Shown: positions 1-6,435 of the stretch, piece after piece
How positions within the stretch are numbered: the first letter of the stretch is position 1
Layout: each line of letters starts with the position of its first letter
Origin: Planctomycetota bacterium
Lineage (GTDB): Bacteria > Planctomycetota > MHYJ01 > JACPRB01
Length of the DNA: 35,076 nucleotides
Reading direction: 5' to 3'
NCBI GenBank assembly: GCA_016190155.1
Contig: JACPRB010000306.1
Coordinates: 1 to 35,076, forward strand
The notes under the pieces: generated by a model
What the model was told of the DNA's origin: nothing
The model's input: the letters and a program-made list of their open reading frames with translations, nothing else
The model's database searches: none
Position numbers and translations under genes: made by a program

Positions 1-186
1 CGCGTCGTCGAAATCCTTGTCTCCCATCATGAACTTCCCCGCCTTGATCCCCACGAACTCCATCTTCACGCCGCCGCCGAGGTCCAGGACGATCTTCTCC
101 GCCGCGTCCTTTTCCTGCCCAGCGGCCGGCACGGAAGATCCTATCCAACCCATTGCGACCAGGCCAATGCTCAGGAAGCGAATCAT
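1..186 (-). CDS. Secreted SUMF1/formylglycine-generating-enzyme-like protein, N-terminal fragment
   Basis: This gene runs off the left edge of the window and is missing from the ORF track because its stop lies outside. The 62 visible codons start at ATG (complement 184-186), with an AAGGGAG Shine-Dalgarno about 9 nt upstream. Residues 1-24 look like a Sec signal peptide (MIRFLSIGLVAMGW..., cleavage near AAGQ). The following KMEFVGIKAGKFMMGD resembles the first strand of the SUMF1/FGE-sulfatase domain, usually read as 'vw I p G f MG'. In this family the domain either makes formylglycine or serves as a generic secreted fold. Only the first strand is visible, so activity cannot be judged. Confidence 0.7.
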   Translation of the reverse strand, partial: MIRFLSIGLVAMGWIGSSVPAAGQEKDAAEKIVLDLGGGVKMEFVGIKAGKFMMGDKDFDDA

Positions 187-275
187 CTACCATTCTCCCT
201 TCAAAGGTCCCAAGGAGTATACGAACGGCACGAGCGATTGGAACAATACTTCGGGGGCGGTCCCGCAGTCCGGAT

Positions 276-656
276 CTAAGGACCGGGACTGCCGGACCGC
301 GCCGATTTTTCCGCCGAAGCCTTGGCGAAGACGGAAGGGCCGTTCGCCGCGGTCGTCCAGCCGGAGACGGTGCGTACGATCCGACCGGTCCCTTCCAGGT
401 CGTGCAGCGCTTCGGCGAGGTCCTGGTTGCGCACCCGCAGGATGTGCCGCAGGTCTTCTTTGCGAAGCGCCCCGCGAACCTCCAGCGAACGCACGATCCG
501 TTCCGACAAAGGCGCCTCCTCGGCCGGCACCGGCGTCTCCCGGAGTTCCAACCGCACCGGCCCATCGGCATCGACCAGCGCCATTGTCACCGGCGGGGGC
601 GAGGCCGCGGCGCGATGTTCGATCGAAAGCACGATCCCGTCATGGCGGCGGCGCAC
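276..656 (-). CDS. Small protein with winged-helix-like C-terminal half, unknown function
   Basis: The ORF encodes 126 aa from a GTG start. The open frame extends a few codons further upstream to a TAA but offers no better start, so the N-terminus is uncertain. Residues about 49-95 (SERIVRSLEVRG...LRHILRVRNQDLAEALHDLEGTGRI) have the helix-helix-helix-strand pattern of a winged-helix domain. The tail (VFAKASAEKSARSGSPGP) looks low-complexity and may be read-through. The frame continues upstream of the GTG as WHDRWGDSNLYV, which reads like protein and raises the possibility of a 5'-truncated gene. I do not recognise the family. Confidence 0.4.
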   Translation of the reverse strand: MRRRHDGIVLSIEHRAAASPPPVTMALVDADGPVRLELRETPVPAEEAPLSERIVRSLEVRGALRKEDLRHILRVRNQDLAEALHDLEGTGRIVRTVSGWTTAANGPSVFAKASAEKSARSGSPGP

Positions 657-815
657 GTAGAGATTCGAATCGCCCCACCTATCGTGCCATGCGCGTTATG
701 GTGAGTGGGCTTCCCAACTCGTCGCACCCCAGCGACTTCGTGTCGCGAGACTGCACATAACGAAATCGGCTGTCGGCTTGGTAGAACTCTCTCCTCTATT
801 CATTGGAGGGCTACC

Positions 816-881
816 ATGTTGACGGGTTTCCTCAAGACAGACCCAGCGCTGTCACGATACCGGGGGACGCCGGTGGGGTAA
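816..881 (+). pseudogene. Truncated 5' end of a gene interrupted at a palindrome
   Basis: An ideal ribosome binding site (GGAGGG, 805-810) sits 5 nt before an ATG at 816. The reading frame gives only 21 residues (MLTGFLKTDPALSRYRG...) before a TAA. That stop lies inside the 32-bp palindrome at 873-904. A strong start signal followed by an immediate stop at a rearrangement junction suggests the first part of a gene cut off by insertion of the neighbouring IS remnant. The ORF track misses it because of its length. It could also be a genuine short leader peptide. The family is not identifiable. Confidence 0.4.
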
Positions 882-904
882 TGTGCAGCTGCACATTACC
901 CCAC
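873..904. repeat. 32-bp perfect palindrome
   Basis: The sequence gtggggtaatgtgcag is followed immediately by its exact reverse complement, with no spacer. It lies exactly where the degenerate transposase loses similarity to its family and where the truncated ORF starting at 816 terminates. A near match to one arm (ctgcacataac, 751-761) occurs about 125 bp to the left. The simplest reading is abutted terminal inverted repeats of an IS481-like element, or a deletion junction between two ends. Confidence 0.8.
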
Positions 905-1506
905 GCATGGAAGTCGCCGCGGGCCAAGAGAGCCTCGCGCAGGATCGGGATGAGGGCGGCGACGTCGTCGGAGAGCGCGAAGCGCGCGGCCATGATCGCG
1001 CGCGAGGCGTCGTCCATATGAACGCGAGGAGATAGCTCTTCCACTTCGCGCGGCGCGGACCGTAGACGAAGGGGCCGTGCATCGTATCGGCAAGCCAGAG
1101 CATTTGCGGGATGCCGAGGTCGCGGCGCCGCGCGGGCTCGGGCGGCCGCCCGCGCCGGCGATGGCCGACGCGCTTCTCGGCCTCCCGGTGGATGGCACGC
1201 GCCGTCCACTCGGGGTGCTCGTCGGCCAGGGCGAGGAGGAGGTGCAGAGCCTCCTCGTCGATCGCGCGCCGGGGCGCCGCGATCCTTGCGGGACTTCTTC
1301 TCCAGACCTTCCACCCCGGAGGCGCGGTAGCGCGTGTACCAGCGCAGGATGGTTTCGGCGGAGAGCGCCACCGGCGTTCCGTCGGGGCCGACCTTGGGTT
1401 GGACCGAGAGCTGGCGCGCGATCTCCGCGAGCGACATGTTGGGGGCCGCGTGCAACAGCGGCGCGAGGACCGAGTACCTCCACAGCGCGAGTTCCGATGC
1501 GTTCAT
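896..1506 (-). pseudogene. Degenerate IS481-like DDE transposase (two frameshifts, 3' truncated)
   Basis: The ATG-started N-terminus (MNASELALWRYSVLAPLL..., HTH including LSAETILRWYTRYR) is the helix-turn-helix region of an IS481-type transposase. After KKSRKD the similarity moves to another frame near 1285 (AIDEEALHLLLALADEHPEW, then LGIPQMLWLADTMHGPF with the first catalytic Asp). Near 1012-1022 it moves back (DDASRAIMAARFALSDD, carrying the FIDDxSR rve core signature). It stops after LLARG at the palindrome, before the last catalytic residues. The 224-aa ORF in the track mixes two frames and is not a real product. The element cannot encode an active transposase. Confidence 0.8.
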
Positions 1507-1710
1507 CGTGCATCCTCCCTTCGCGAGGAGGTGTACCGCATCCGGACCGATTCGTCGCCGGCCAACCTCTGTTGGTGGACGCCAAGCGGGAAGCCGAAGG
1601 GGTGCGCCGAGGCGTGAAGCGCGGGAAAAGCGGGCCGGCGGGCCGCCTCGGAACAGAGTTCAAGCGGGGCACGGCACGCGAAGGAGGGACGACTCAAAGA
1701 GCGGGCACGA

Positions 1711-2175
1711 TCAGCGGGCGAAGAGCCCGACGACCGAGTGCTTGGGCTCCATCTCCTTCCAGTCGCGAAAGATCCGGGCGATGCGGATGACGCCGAAGCG
1801 AAAGAGTCGCGTGAGGAAAGGCTTGGGCCCGAGCGTGCCCTCCTGACCGGAAAGACGGAGCCGCCCGACGACCTCCTCGAACTCCGCGCGCAGGTGCCGT
1901 ACGGTCGTGCGGCCCAAGTGCCGGAGCCTCGCCCACCGGCCCAGCGGGATTTCGTCGATGAAGAGCGCCCGAAGGGTCCGCACCATAACCGCCGTGCGGA
2001 GGTAGTGATAGGGTAGCCTGCTGGGGACTACGATCCGGAAGTGTCCACCGAGTTCCGTCAACGCCGCGAGGACGCCCTCACGCGAGTCAAACCCCAACCC
2101 TGACGCCGTCCTCCGCCCTTGGCGGGCTCCGCGCGGCTCCCCTCTCCCGCGCTTCGGGGCTCCTACGGTGACCAC
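1711..2175 (-). CDS. Hypothetical basic protein upstream of the transposase remnant
   Basis: The ORF encodes 154 aa. Residues about 37-154 are rich in hydrophobic and basic residues with predicted helices (LRTAVMVRTLRALF..., WARLRHLGRTTVRHLRAEFEE) and look like real protein. The first 30 residues are Arg/Gly-rich and probably not translated, so the true start is likely internal. The gene reads in the same direction as the degenerate transposase 200 bp downstream. It may be a former IS accessory ORF or a host gene beside the insertion. There is no recognisable catalytic motif, signal peptide or membrane segment. Confidence 0.4.
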   Translation of the reverse strand: MVTVGAPKRGRGEPRGARQGRRTASGLGFDSREGVLAALTELGGHFRIVVPSRLPYHYLRTAVMVRTLRALFIDEIPLGRWARLRHLGRTTVRHLRAEFEEVVGRLRLSGQEGTLGPKPFLTRLFRFGVIRIARIFRDWKEMEPKHSVVGLFAR

Positions 2176-2241
2176 GGCGTTTCAAAGACCGCGGAAACTT
2201 TCGCCCAATTCCACTTCAAAAAGCGTGTCAGTCGACATGCC

Positions 2242-2295
2242 GAACGGAGAACTGCCGAACGGTCGAACGACGAACCGTTGAACGGAAGAACCGGC
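2242..2295. repeat. GAACnnnn octamer array
   Basis: GAAC recurs at 2242, 2249, 2257, 2265, 2272, 2280 and 2288, a spacing of 8 nt with two 7-nt steps. The four bases between cores vary. The array ends about 20 nt before the start of the PIN-like gene at 2318. It belongs to the same family as the arrays near 23.4 kb and 31.5-32.0 kb. Confidence 0.75.
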
Positions 2296-2317
2296 GACAG
2301 CTATCATAGGCGTACTC

Positions 2318-2722
2318 GTGGGCCCCTCGTTCAACGGGTTTGTACCTGACGCCGACGTCATTCGCGCGGCCCTGCTCGGACGGGACGCGTACCCCGTGTT
2401 CATGCTTTCCGGCGTTCCTCTCTACTCCACCGCCAGCGCCATTGAGCGCGCCAGAACCGTCGAGCCCGCGGGCGGCAGCACAAATGACATGCACACGCGC
2501 CTCCGCCTTCTGCCTCTGCAGATCGCGGACCGCGTGCATTTCGAGCAGCGCCTCGTGGAGGCGAAGCAGCGCTATCCCGAAGGTCGCATCGACCAGATCG
2601 AAGTGATCGCGCTGGCGCTGGCGCACTCGATCCCCCTGTGGTCCGATTGCGTCCAGACGCCTCTCCTGCAGGCCTTCACCACACGACAGATGATCCAGGA
2701 CTTCGGCCTGGCCAAGTCTTGA
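2318..2722 (+). CDS. PIN-domain-like protein
   Basis: This is a 134-aa protein. An in-frame TGA at 2279 limits the start; GTG at 2318 is the first usable codon, with no clear Shine-Dalgarno. The C-terminal part (RIDQIEVIALALAHSIPLWSD) resembles the acidic helix and following strand of PIN ribonucleases, where Asp/Glu residues bind Mg2+. An acidic DAD near residue 12 could supply the first metal ligand. PIN assignment is from pattern only. No antitoxin gene lies beside it. Its stop overlaps the start of the PGPGW gene by one base (TGATG), which suggests translational coupling. Confidence 0.5.
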   Translation: MGPSFNGFVPDADVIRAALLGRDAYPVFMLSGVPLYSTASAIERARTVEPAGGSTNDMHTRLRLLPLQIADRVHFEQRLVEAKQRYPEGRIDQIEVIALALAHSIPLWSDCVQTPLLQAFTTRQMIQDFGLAKS

Positions 2723-3123
2723 TGATCATCTCGTGGAATGCGGTCCTCTGGGGGTCGCTCGTCTTCGCAGGCTCGATCCTCATCACGGCGACCCTCGCGA
2801 TCGTCGTCATCCTCCGCCTTCCGGCGGATTACTTCACGATGCCGCGGCGGGCGCCTCCGACGCCAAGGCATCCCGCGTTGCACGTTCTCCGCCTCGTGGC
2901 GAAAAACCTCGCAGGGTTGCTGCTCATTCTCGCCGGAGTGGTCATGTCGGTTCCGGGCATCCCCGGCCAGGGGATCCTAACCTTGCTCATCGGGATCTTG
3001 CTCGTCGACTTCCCGGGCAAGTACCGCATCGAGCGTTGGCTCATCCGCAGGCCGCGCATCGCCCGCCCGATCAACTGGCTCCGCCGGCGGTTCCGTAAGC
3101 CGCCCATGGAGATTCCTGGGTAA
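2722..3123 (+). CDS. PGPGW-type transmembrane protein
   Basis: The track lists a 161-aa ORF, but the start is better placed at ATG 2722, which overlaps the preceding stop by one base and gives 133 aa. There is one N-terminal membrane segment (about 8-32) and a second hydrophobic region (about 63-95) containing GVVMSVPGIPGQG. That glycine/proline turn is characteristic of the small PGPGW (putative transmembrane protein) family. The C-terminus is strongly basic (RRPRIARPINWLRRRFRK) and predicted cytoplasmic. The function of the family is unknown to me. Confidence 0.75.
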   Translation: MIISWNAVLWGSLVFAGSILITATLAIVVILRLPADYFTMPRRAPPTPRHPALHVLRLVAKNLAGLLLILAGVVMSVPGIPGQGILTLLIGILLVDFPGKYRIERWLIRRPRIARPINWLRRRFRKPPMEIPG

Positions 3124-3264
3124 GAGCCCGTGACGAAATAACCGGTGCACTCCGCATACCGTCATGCTGCATGTGGAGCGTTCGCTGAGGCAGGAGACGG
3201 TTCCTGAGGAAGAACCCGTGCTTCACGTCGAACAGGGTTGCAGGAACCCTGAAGGAGGCCACCC

Positions 3265-4611
3265 ATGATCGTCAAGACCGCATGGGCGACCGCAACGGCC
3301 GGCATCCTGCTCCTCTGCGGTTGCCTCGGAACGCAGCAACCACCCACCGATCTGCAGATCGCCTCGGCAAGCGCCTCGGAAGTGGTGTTGAACTGGAAGT
3401 ACGACAATCTGCAATATACGCAGTTCGAGATCGAGCGCACCCTGGATCAGAACGGCCAGCCGGATCCGAACGCATGGGCGGACACAAACCCCGCCTTCGT
3501 TTCCACGCTTTCCTTCACCGATGTAAATCACGCGACCGGCACGACGTACTGGTACAAGGTCCGGGCGTGGTGGGGAGAGAGGTTCTCCACTTGCACGCAA
3601 CCGGTGCAAGCGGCGGTGCCTCAGCCCGATCTCGCGTCCCCCTCCGATGAGCCAACGCAGGGTTCGGTGTTCGCCGGGGGAGACGACTTTACATTGGCGG
3701 TCGTGGACGGGAAAGTGTGGACCTGGGATGTTTTCACCGATACTCCCGTCCCCGTGCAAGTGCAGGGTCTCGCCGAGGTGGTCGCCGTCTCGGCGCAGGG
3801 TCAGCACCGCGTTGTCCTTAAGAGAGACGGCAGCGTTTGGGCATGGGACAGCGCGCAGACCAGCCCCAGGAGAATCCAAACACCCGAGACTATGAGGTCC
3901 ATCGATGCGGATTCCCGCGGAGGCCATTCCGTGACGACAGACGGCCGGGTCTTTCGTTGGACATACGACGCGGCCGGAGAGCCACAAGAGAGTTACATGG
4001 CCGACCTGACGGGCGTGAGGGCCCTGGCCTCCAACGAACGTTGGATCCTCGCGCTTAAGGAAGACGGGACGGTTTGGTCTCAAGGCTACAATAGCAGTGG
4101 CGAGTTGGGGATTGGCACCACGAGCACCTACGAAACGGCGTTCCGGCAGGTGGTCGCCCCCAGCGACCCGACGGCCTTCCTGACCGGAGTGGTCGCGATC
4201 GGAGTCTCGGGGATGCACAGCCTCGCCCTGAAAGAAGACGGGACAGTGTGGGCTTGGGGCAACAACTTCGCAGGTCTCGTTGCGATGGGGCAAGGCACGA
4301 CGATCTCTTCCCCTGTCCAGACATCGGTGTCCGACGTACAGGCGATAGCCGTCGGCGACATCCAAACGGTCTTTCTCAAGAACGATGGAACCCTGTGGAT
4401 CTCCGACGCCTCCGATGTAAGACCGCACCCAGTACCCGGCCTCTCCAACGTGCGCGATGTTGGGTGCTCTGGGGAACATGAACAACAGGCGACGGTGAAA
4501 GAGTCCGATGGGCGCTTGACTGTTTGGCGGTGGGGTCACGGGGGCACGGGTCCGGACGGAGAGCGAATGCCCGCTCCCCCTAAGAGTCCCACGCTCATGC
4601 CAATTCCCTGA
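3265..4611 (+). CDS. Lipoprotein with FN3 domain and RCC1-type beta-propeller
   Basis: The gene encodes 448 aa with a strong AAGGAGG site 8 nt before the ATG. The N-terminus is a lipoprotein signal (GILLLCGC lipobox, Cys near residue 20), so it should be membrane-anchored and exposed outside the inner membrane. Residues about 30-115 form a fibronectin type III domain (APTDLQIASAS-like start, TTYWYKVRAW end). About seven RCC1/alpha-tubulin-suppressor-like repeats follow, each with an LKEDGTVWAWG-like core. Such propellers usually bind partners; no catalytic motif is visible. The codon use is slightly less GC-biased than the nuo genes. It is convergent with nuoD, 15 bp away. Confidence 0.85.
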   Translation: MIVKTAWATATAGILLLCGCLGTQQPPTDLQIASASASEVVLNWKYDNLQYTQFEIERTLDQNGQPDPNAWADTNPAFVSTLSFTDVNHATGTTYWYKVRAWWGERFSTCTQPVQAAVPQPDLASPSDEPTQGSVFAGGDDFTLAVVDGKVWTWDVFTDTPVPVQVQGLAEVVAVSAQGQHRVVLKRDGSVWAWDSAQTSPRRIQTPETMRSIDADSRGGHSVTTDGRVFRWTYDAAGEPQESYMADLTGVRALASNERWILALKEDGTVWSQGYNSSGELGIGTTSTYETAFRQVVAPSDPTAFLTGVVAIGVSGMHSLALKEDGTVWAWGNNFAGLVAMGQGTTISSPVQTSVSDVQAIAVGDIQTVFLKNDGTLWISDASDVRPHPVPGLSNVRDVGCSGEHEQQATVKESDGRLTVWRWGHGGTGPDGERMPAPPKSPTLMPIP

Positions 4612-4626
4612 GCGACGAAGGGGCCC

Positions 4627-5751
4627 CTACCGATCGATCTCGCCCAACACGATATCGATCGACCCCAGGATCGCCACCAGATCCGCGATGAGGACGCCCC
4701 GGGCCATCTCCGGCAGCACGCTCAACGTGCAGAAGCTCGGCGCGCGGATCTTCACGCGCACCGGCGTGTCCGCGCCTTCGCTGATGATATAGAAGCCCAG
4801 CTCGCCTCGCGGATTCTCGATGGCGGTGTACGCCTCTCCCTTGGGGACCTTGAATCCGCGCTTGACGTCCGCGCTGAACTTCCCCGGCGGCAATCCGTCC
4901 AGCGCCTGCCGGATGATCCGGCAACTCTGGACCATCTCCTCGATGCGCACCCAGTACCGATTCCAGCAGTCGCCCACCACGCCGATCCCTTCCTTGCCCA
5001 CCGCCACGTCGAACTGGAACTTGTCGTAGCCGCTGTACGGCTCCGCCTTGCGGACGTCCCAATCCACGCCGCTGGCGCGCAGGTTCGGACCGGAGACGCC
5101 CCAGGCGATGCCGAGGTCGGCCGGAATCACCCCGATCCCCTTCGTTCGCGTGATGAAGATCTGGTTGTACGTGAGCAGCTCGTTGTAGTCCTTGAGCCGT
5201 TCGTCGAAGATGTTCAGGAAGTTGTACACCATCTCCGCGAACTTCTTGTCGATGTCCTTCCACACGCCGCCGACGCGGACGTAGTTGTACGTCAGCCGCG
5301 CGCCGCTGGCGTACTCGAACATGTTGAGGATCATCTCGCGCTCGCGGAAGGCGTAGAGAAACGGCGTGAACGCCCCCACGTCCAGCCCGTACGTGCCGAA
5401 CGCCAGCAGGTGCGACGCGATGCGGTTGAGCTCCGCCATGATCACCCGGATGTGCTTGGCGCGCTCGGGGATCTCAGGCTTCAACAGCTTCTCGACGGCC
5501 AACGCGAACGCGAGGTTGTCGCTCATCCCGGACAGATAGTCCATCCGGTCCGTGTATGGGATGTACTGCTCGTAGCGCAGGCTTTCCCCGATCTTCTCCG
5601 CGCACCGGTGCAGGTAGCCGATCACCGGCGTCGCCTCGCTGACCAACTCGCCGTCGGTCCGCACCATCAGGCGCAGCACGCCGTGCGTGGAGGGATGCTG
5701 CGGCCCCATGTTCAGCAGCATGTCCTGGGTTTCAAGATCCTTGACCGGCAT
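4627..5751 (-). CDS. nuoD: NADH-quinone oxidoreductase subunit D
   Basis: This 374-aa protein aligns across its length with the 49-kDa subunit of complex I. It shows the N-terminal LNMGPQHPSTHGVLRL quinone-site loop, then IGYLHRCAEKIGE and YTDRMDYLSGM. It sits in the peripheral arm and helps form the quinone pocket next to cluster N2 of NuoB. The start at 5751 has an AGGAG site about 9 nt upstream, which lies inside the short inserted segment between two copies of the gene's own first ten codons. nuoB precedes it, and nuoC, normally between them, is missing. Nothing in the protein looks damaged. Confidence 0.95.
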   Translation of the reverse strand: MPVKDLETQDMLLNMGPQHPSTHGVLRLMVRTDGELVSEATPVIGYLHRCAEKIGESLRYEQYIPYTDRMDYLSGMSDNLAFALAVEKLLKPEIPERAKHIRVIMAELNRIASHLLAFGTYGLDVGAFTPFLYAFREREMILNMFEYASGARLTYNYVRVGGVWKDIDKKFAEMVYNFLNIFDERLKDYNELLTYNQIFITRTKGIGVIPADLGIAWGVSGPNLRASGVDWDVRKAEPYSGYDKFQFDVAVGKEGIGVVGDCWNRYWVRIEEMVQSCRIIRQALDGLPPGKFSADVKRGFKVPKGEAYTAIENPRGELGFYIISEGADTPVRVKIRAPSFCTLSVLPEMARGVLIADLVAILGSIDIVLGEIDR

Positions 5752-5834
5752 CAGCGTGGCTCCTGCTTGCCCTGAGCGAGACGCCGCAGGCGTCGAGTCG
5801 AAGGGTCCTGGGTTTCGAGGTCTTTGACGGGCAT
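5751..5834 (-). CDS. 27-codon leader ORF made of a duplicated nuoD start plus a short insert
   Basis: A second ATG at 5834 opens a 27-codon frame beginning MPVKDLETQD, identical to the first ten residues of NuoD. It then runs through an Arg-rich stretch and stops with a TGA that overlaps the nuoD ATG by one base (TGATG). The DNA copies (5805-5834 and 5722-5751) differ at 4 of 30 positions, all at third codon positions. The intervening 53 bp contain a GACGCC-gca-GGCGTC hairpin flanked by ccctgag and tcgaaggg, a type of short element that I recall as common between genes in environmental bacteria. Translation is unproven; it may simply be a relic. Confidence 0.45.
   Translation of the reverse strand: MPVKDLETQDPSTRRLRRLAQGKQEPR
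5752..5804. repeat. Short hairpin insert between duplicated nuoD starts
   Basis: The 53-bp segment contains the perfect stem GACGCC/GGCGTC with a 3-base loop, inside the frame gccctgag...tcgaaggg. It is bounded on both sides by a copy of the first 30 bases of nuoD. It resembles a REP-like or miniature palindromic element and supplies the ribosome binding site now used by nuoD. Confidence 0.55.
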
Positions 5835-5868
5835 GGTTACCGGAGCGCCTTTCCGAGTCTCATAGGGA

Positions 5869-6396
5869 TCAGTAGACCGACGAACTCACCACCCGATCCT
5901 TCGCCGGCATCTCCTCGCTCTTGGCCAGCGATTGGCGGCGGATCTTCTCCTGCAGCTTGATGATGCCGTCCAGAAGCGCCTCCGGACGCGGCGGACACCC
6001 CGGCACATAGACGTCCACGGGCACGACCTTGTCCACGCCCTTCACGACGCTGTAGCCGTACTTGTAATACGGACCACCGCCCACCGTGCACGCCCCCATG
6101 GCCAGCACGTACCGCGGCTCCGGCATCTGCTCATAGAGCTGCTTCACCACGAGCGCCATCTTCGCGTTCACCGTGCCGGCGACGATCATGAGATCGCTCT
6201 GCCTCGGCGTGGCGCGTGGAATGACGCCCAACCGGTCCCAATCATAGCGCGACGCAGCCGCCGCCATCATCTCGATGGCGCATCAGGCGATGCCGAAGAG
6301 CATCGGCCAAAGGCTCGACGCCCGCGACCAGTTGACGATCGCGTCGACGCTCGTGATCAGGAGATTCTTTCCGAATCGACCTTCGATCAAGCTCAT
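5869..6396 (-). CDS. nuoB: NADH-quinone oxidoreductase subunit B with in-frame UGA at the first N2-cluster cysteine
   Basis: The ORF track gives only 133 aa from 6270. Reading upstream recovers the family's N-terminus, from ATG at 6396 ([20 protein letters not shown]...[11 protein letters not shown]), then a TGA at 6283-6285, then [14 protein letters not shown]. The full frame is 175 codons, normal for NuoB. The family motif here is G-[LI]-A-C-C-A-[VI]-E-M-M, so the UGA replaces the first of two adjacent cysteines that bind cluster N2. The other ligands are intact (C39, MGAC C103, PGCPP C134), as is the rest. Options are selenocysteine insertion, a nonsense mutation making a pseudogene, or a sequencing error. 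A start at codon 43 would lose two ligands and cannot work. An AGGCGG site precedes the ATG. Confidence 0.85.
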
Positions 6397-6406
6397 AGGG
6401 CCGCCT

Positions 6407-6435
6407 AATATAATGCCACGCTCAAACTTTTACAA
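6407..6435 (-). promoter_or_regulatory. Possible sigma70-type promoter for nuoB
   Basis: On the minus strand, TTGTAA and TATATT are separated by 17 nt, and TATATT lies 10 nt before the nuoB ATG. The -35 element matches the consensus at 4 of 6 positions and the -10 at 5 of 6. The site lies within and just after the end of the RicT-Rieske gene. The local A+T richness is unusual for this window. Confidence 0.35.

Noticed and set aside
832-1506. Single 224-aa transposase ORF
   Set aside because: The middle part is out of frame; only parts at each end match the family in this frame.
5869-6270. nuoB as a 133-aa protein from 6270
   Set aside because: Would lose both cysteines of the CC motif; the upstream frame is clearly NuoB up to the UGA.
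6260-6282. Hairpin CGCCATC/GATGGCG as a bacterial SECIS element
   Set aside because: Loop starts about 10 nt after the UGA, nearer than usual, and the bases are forced by conserved NuoB codons.
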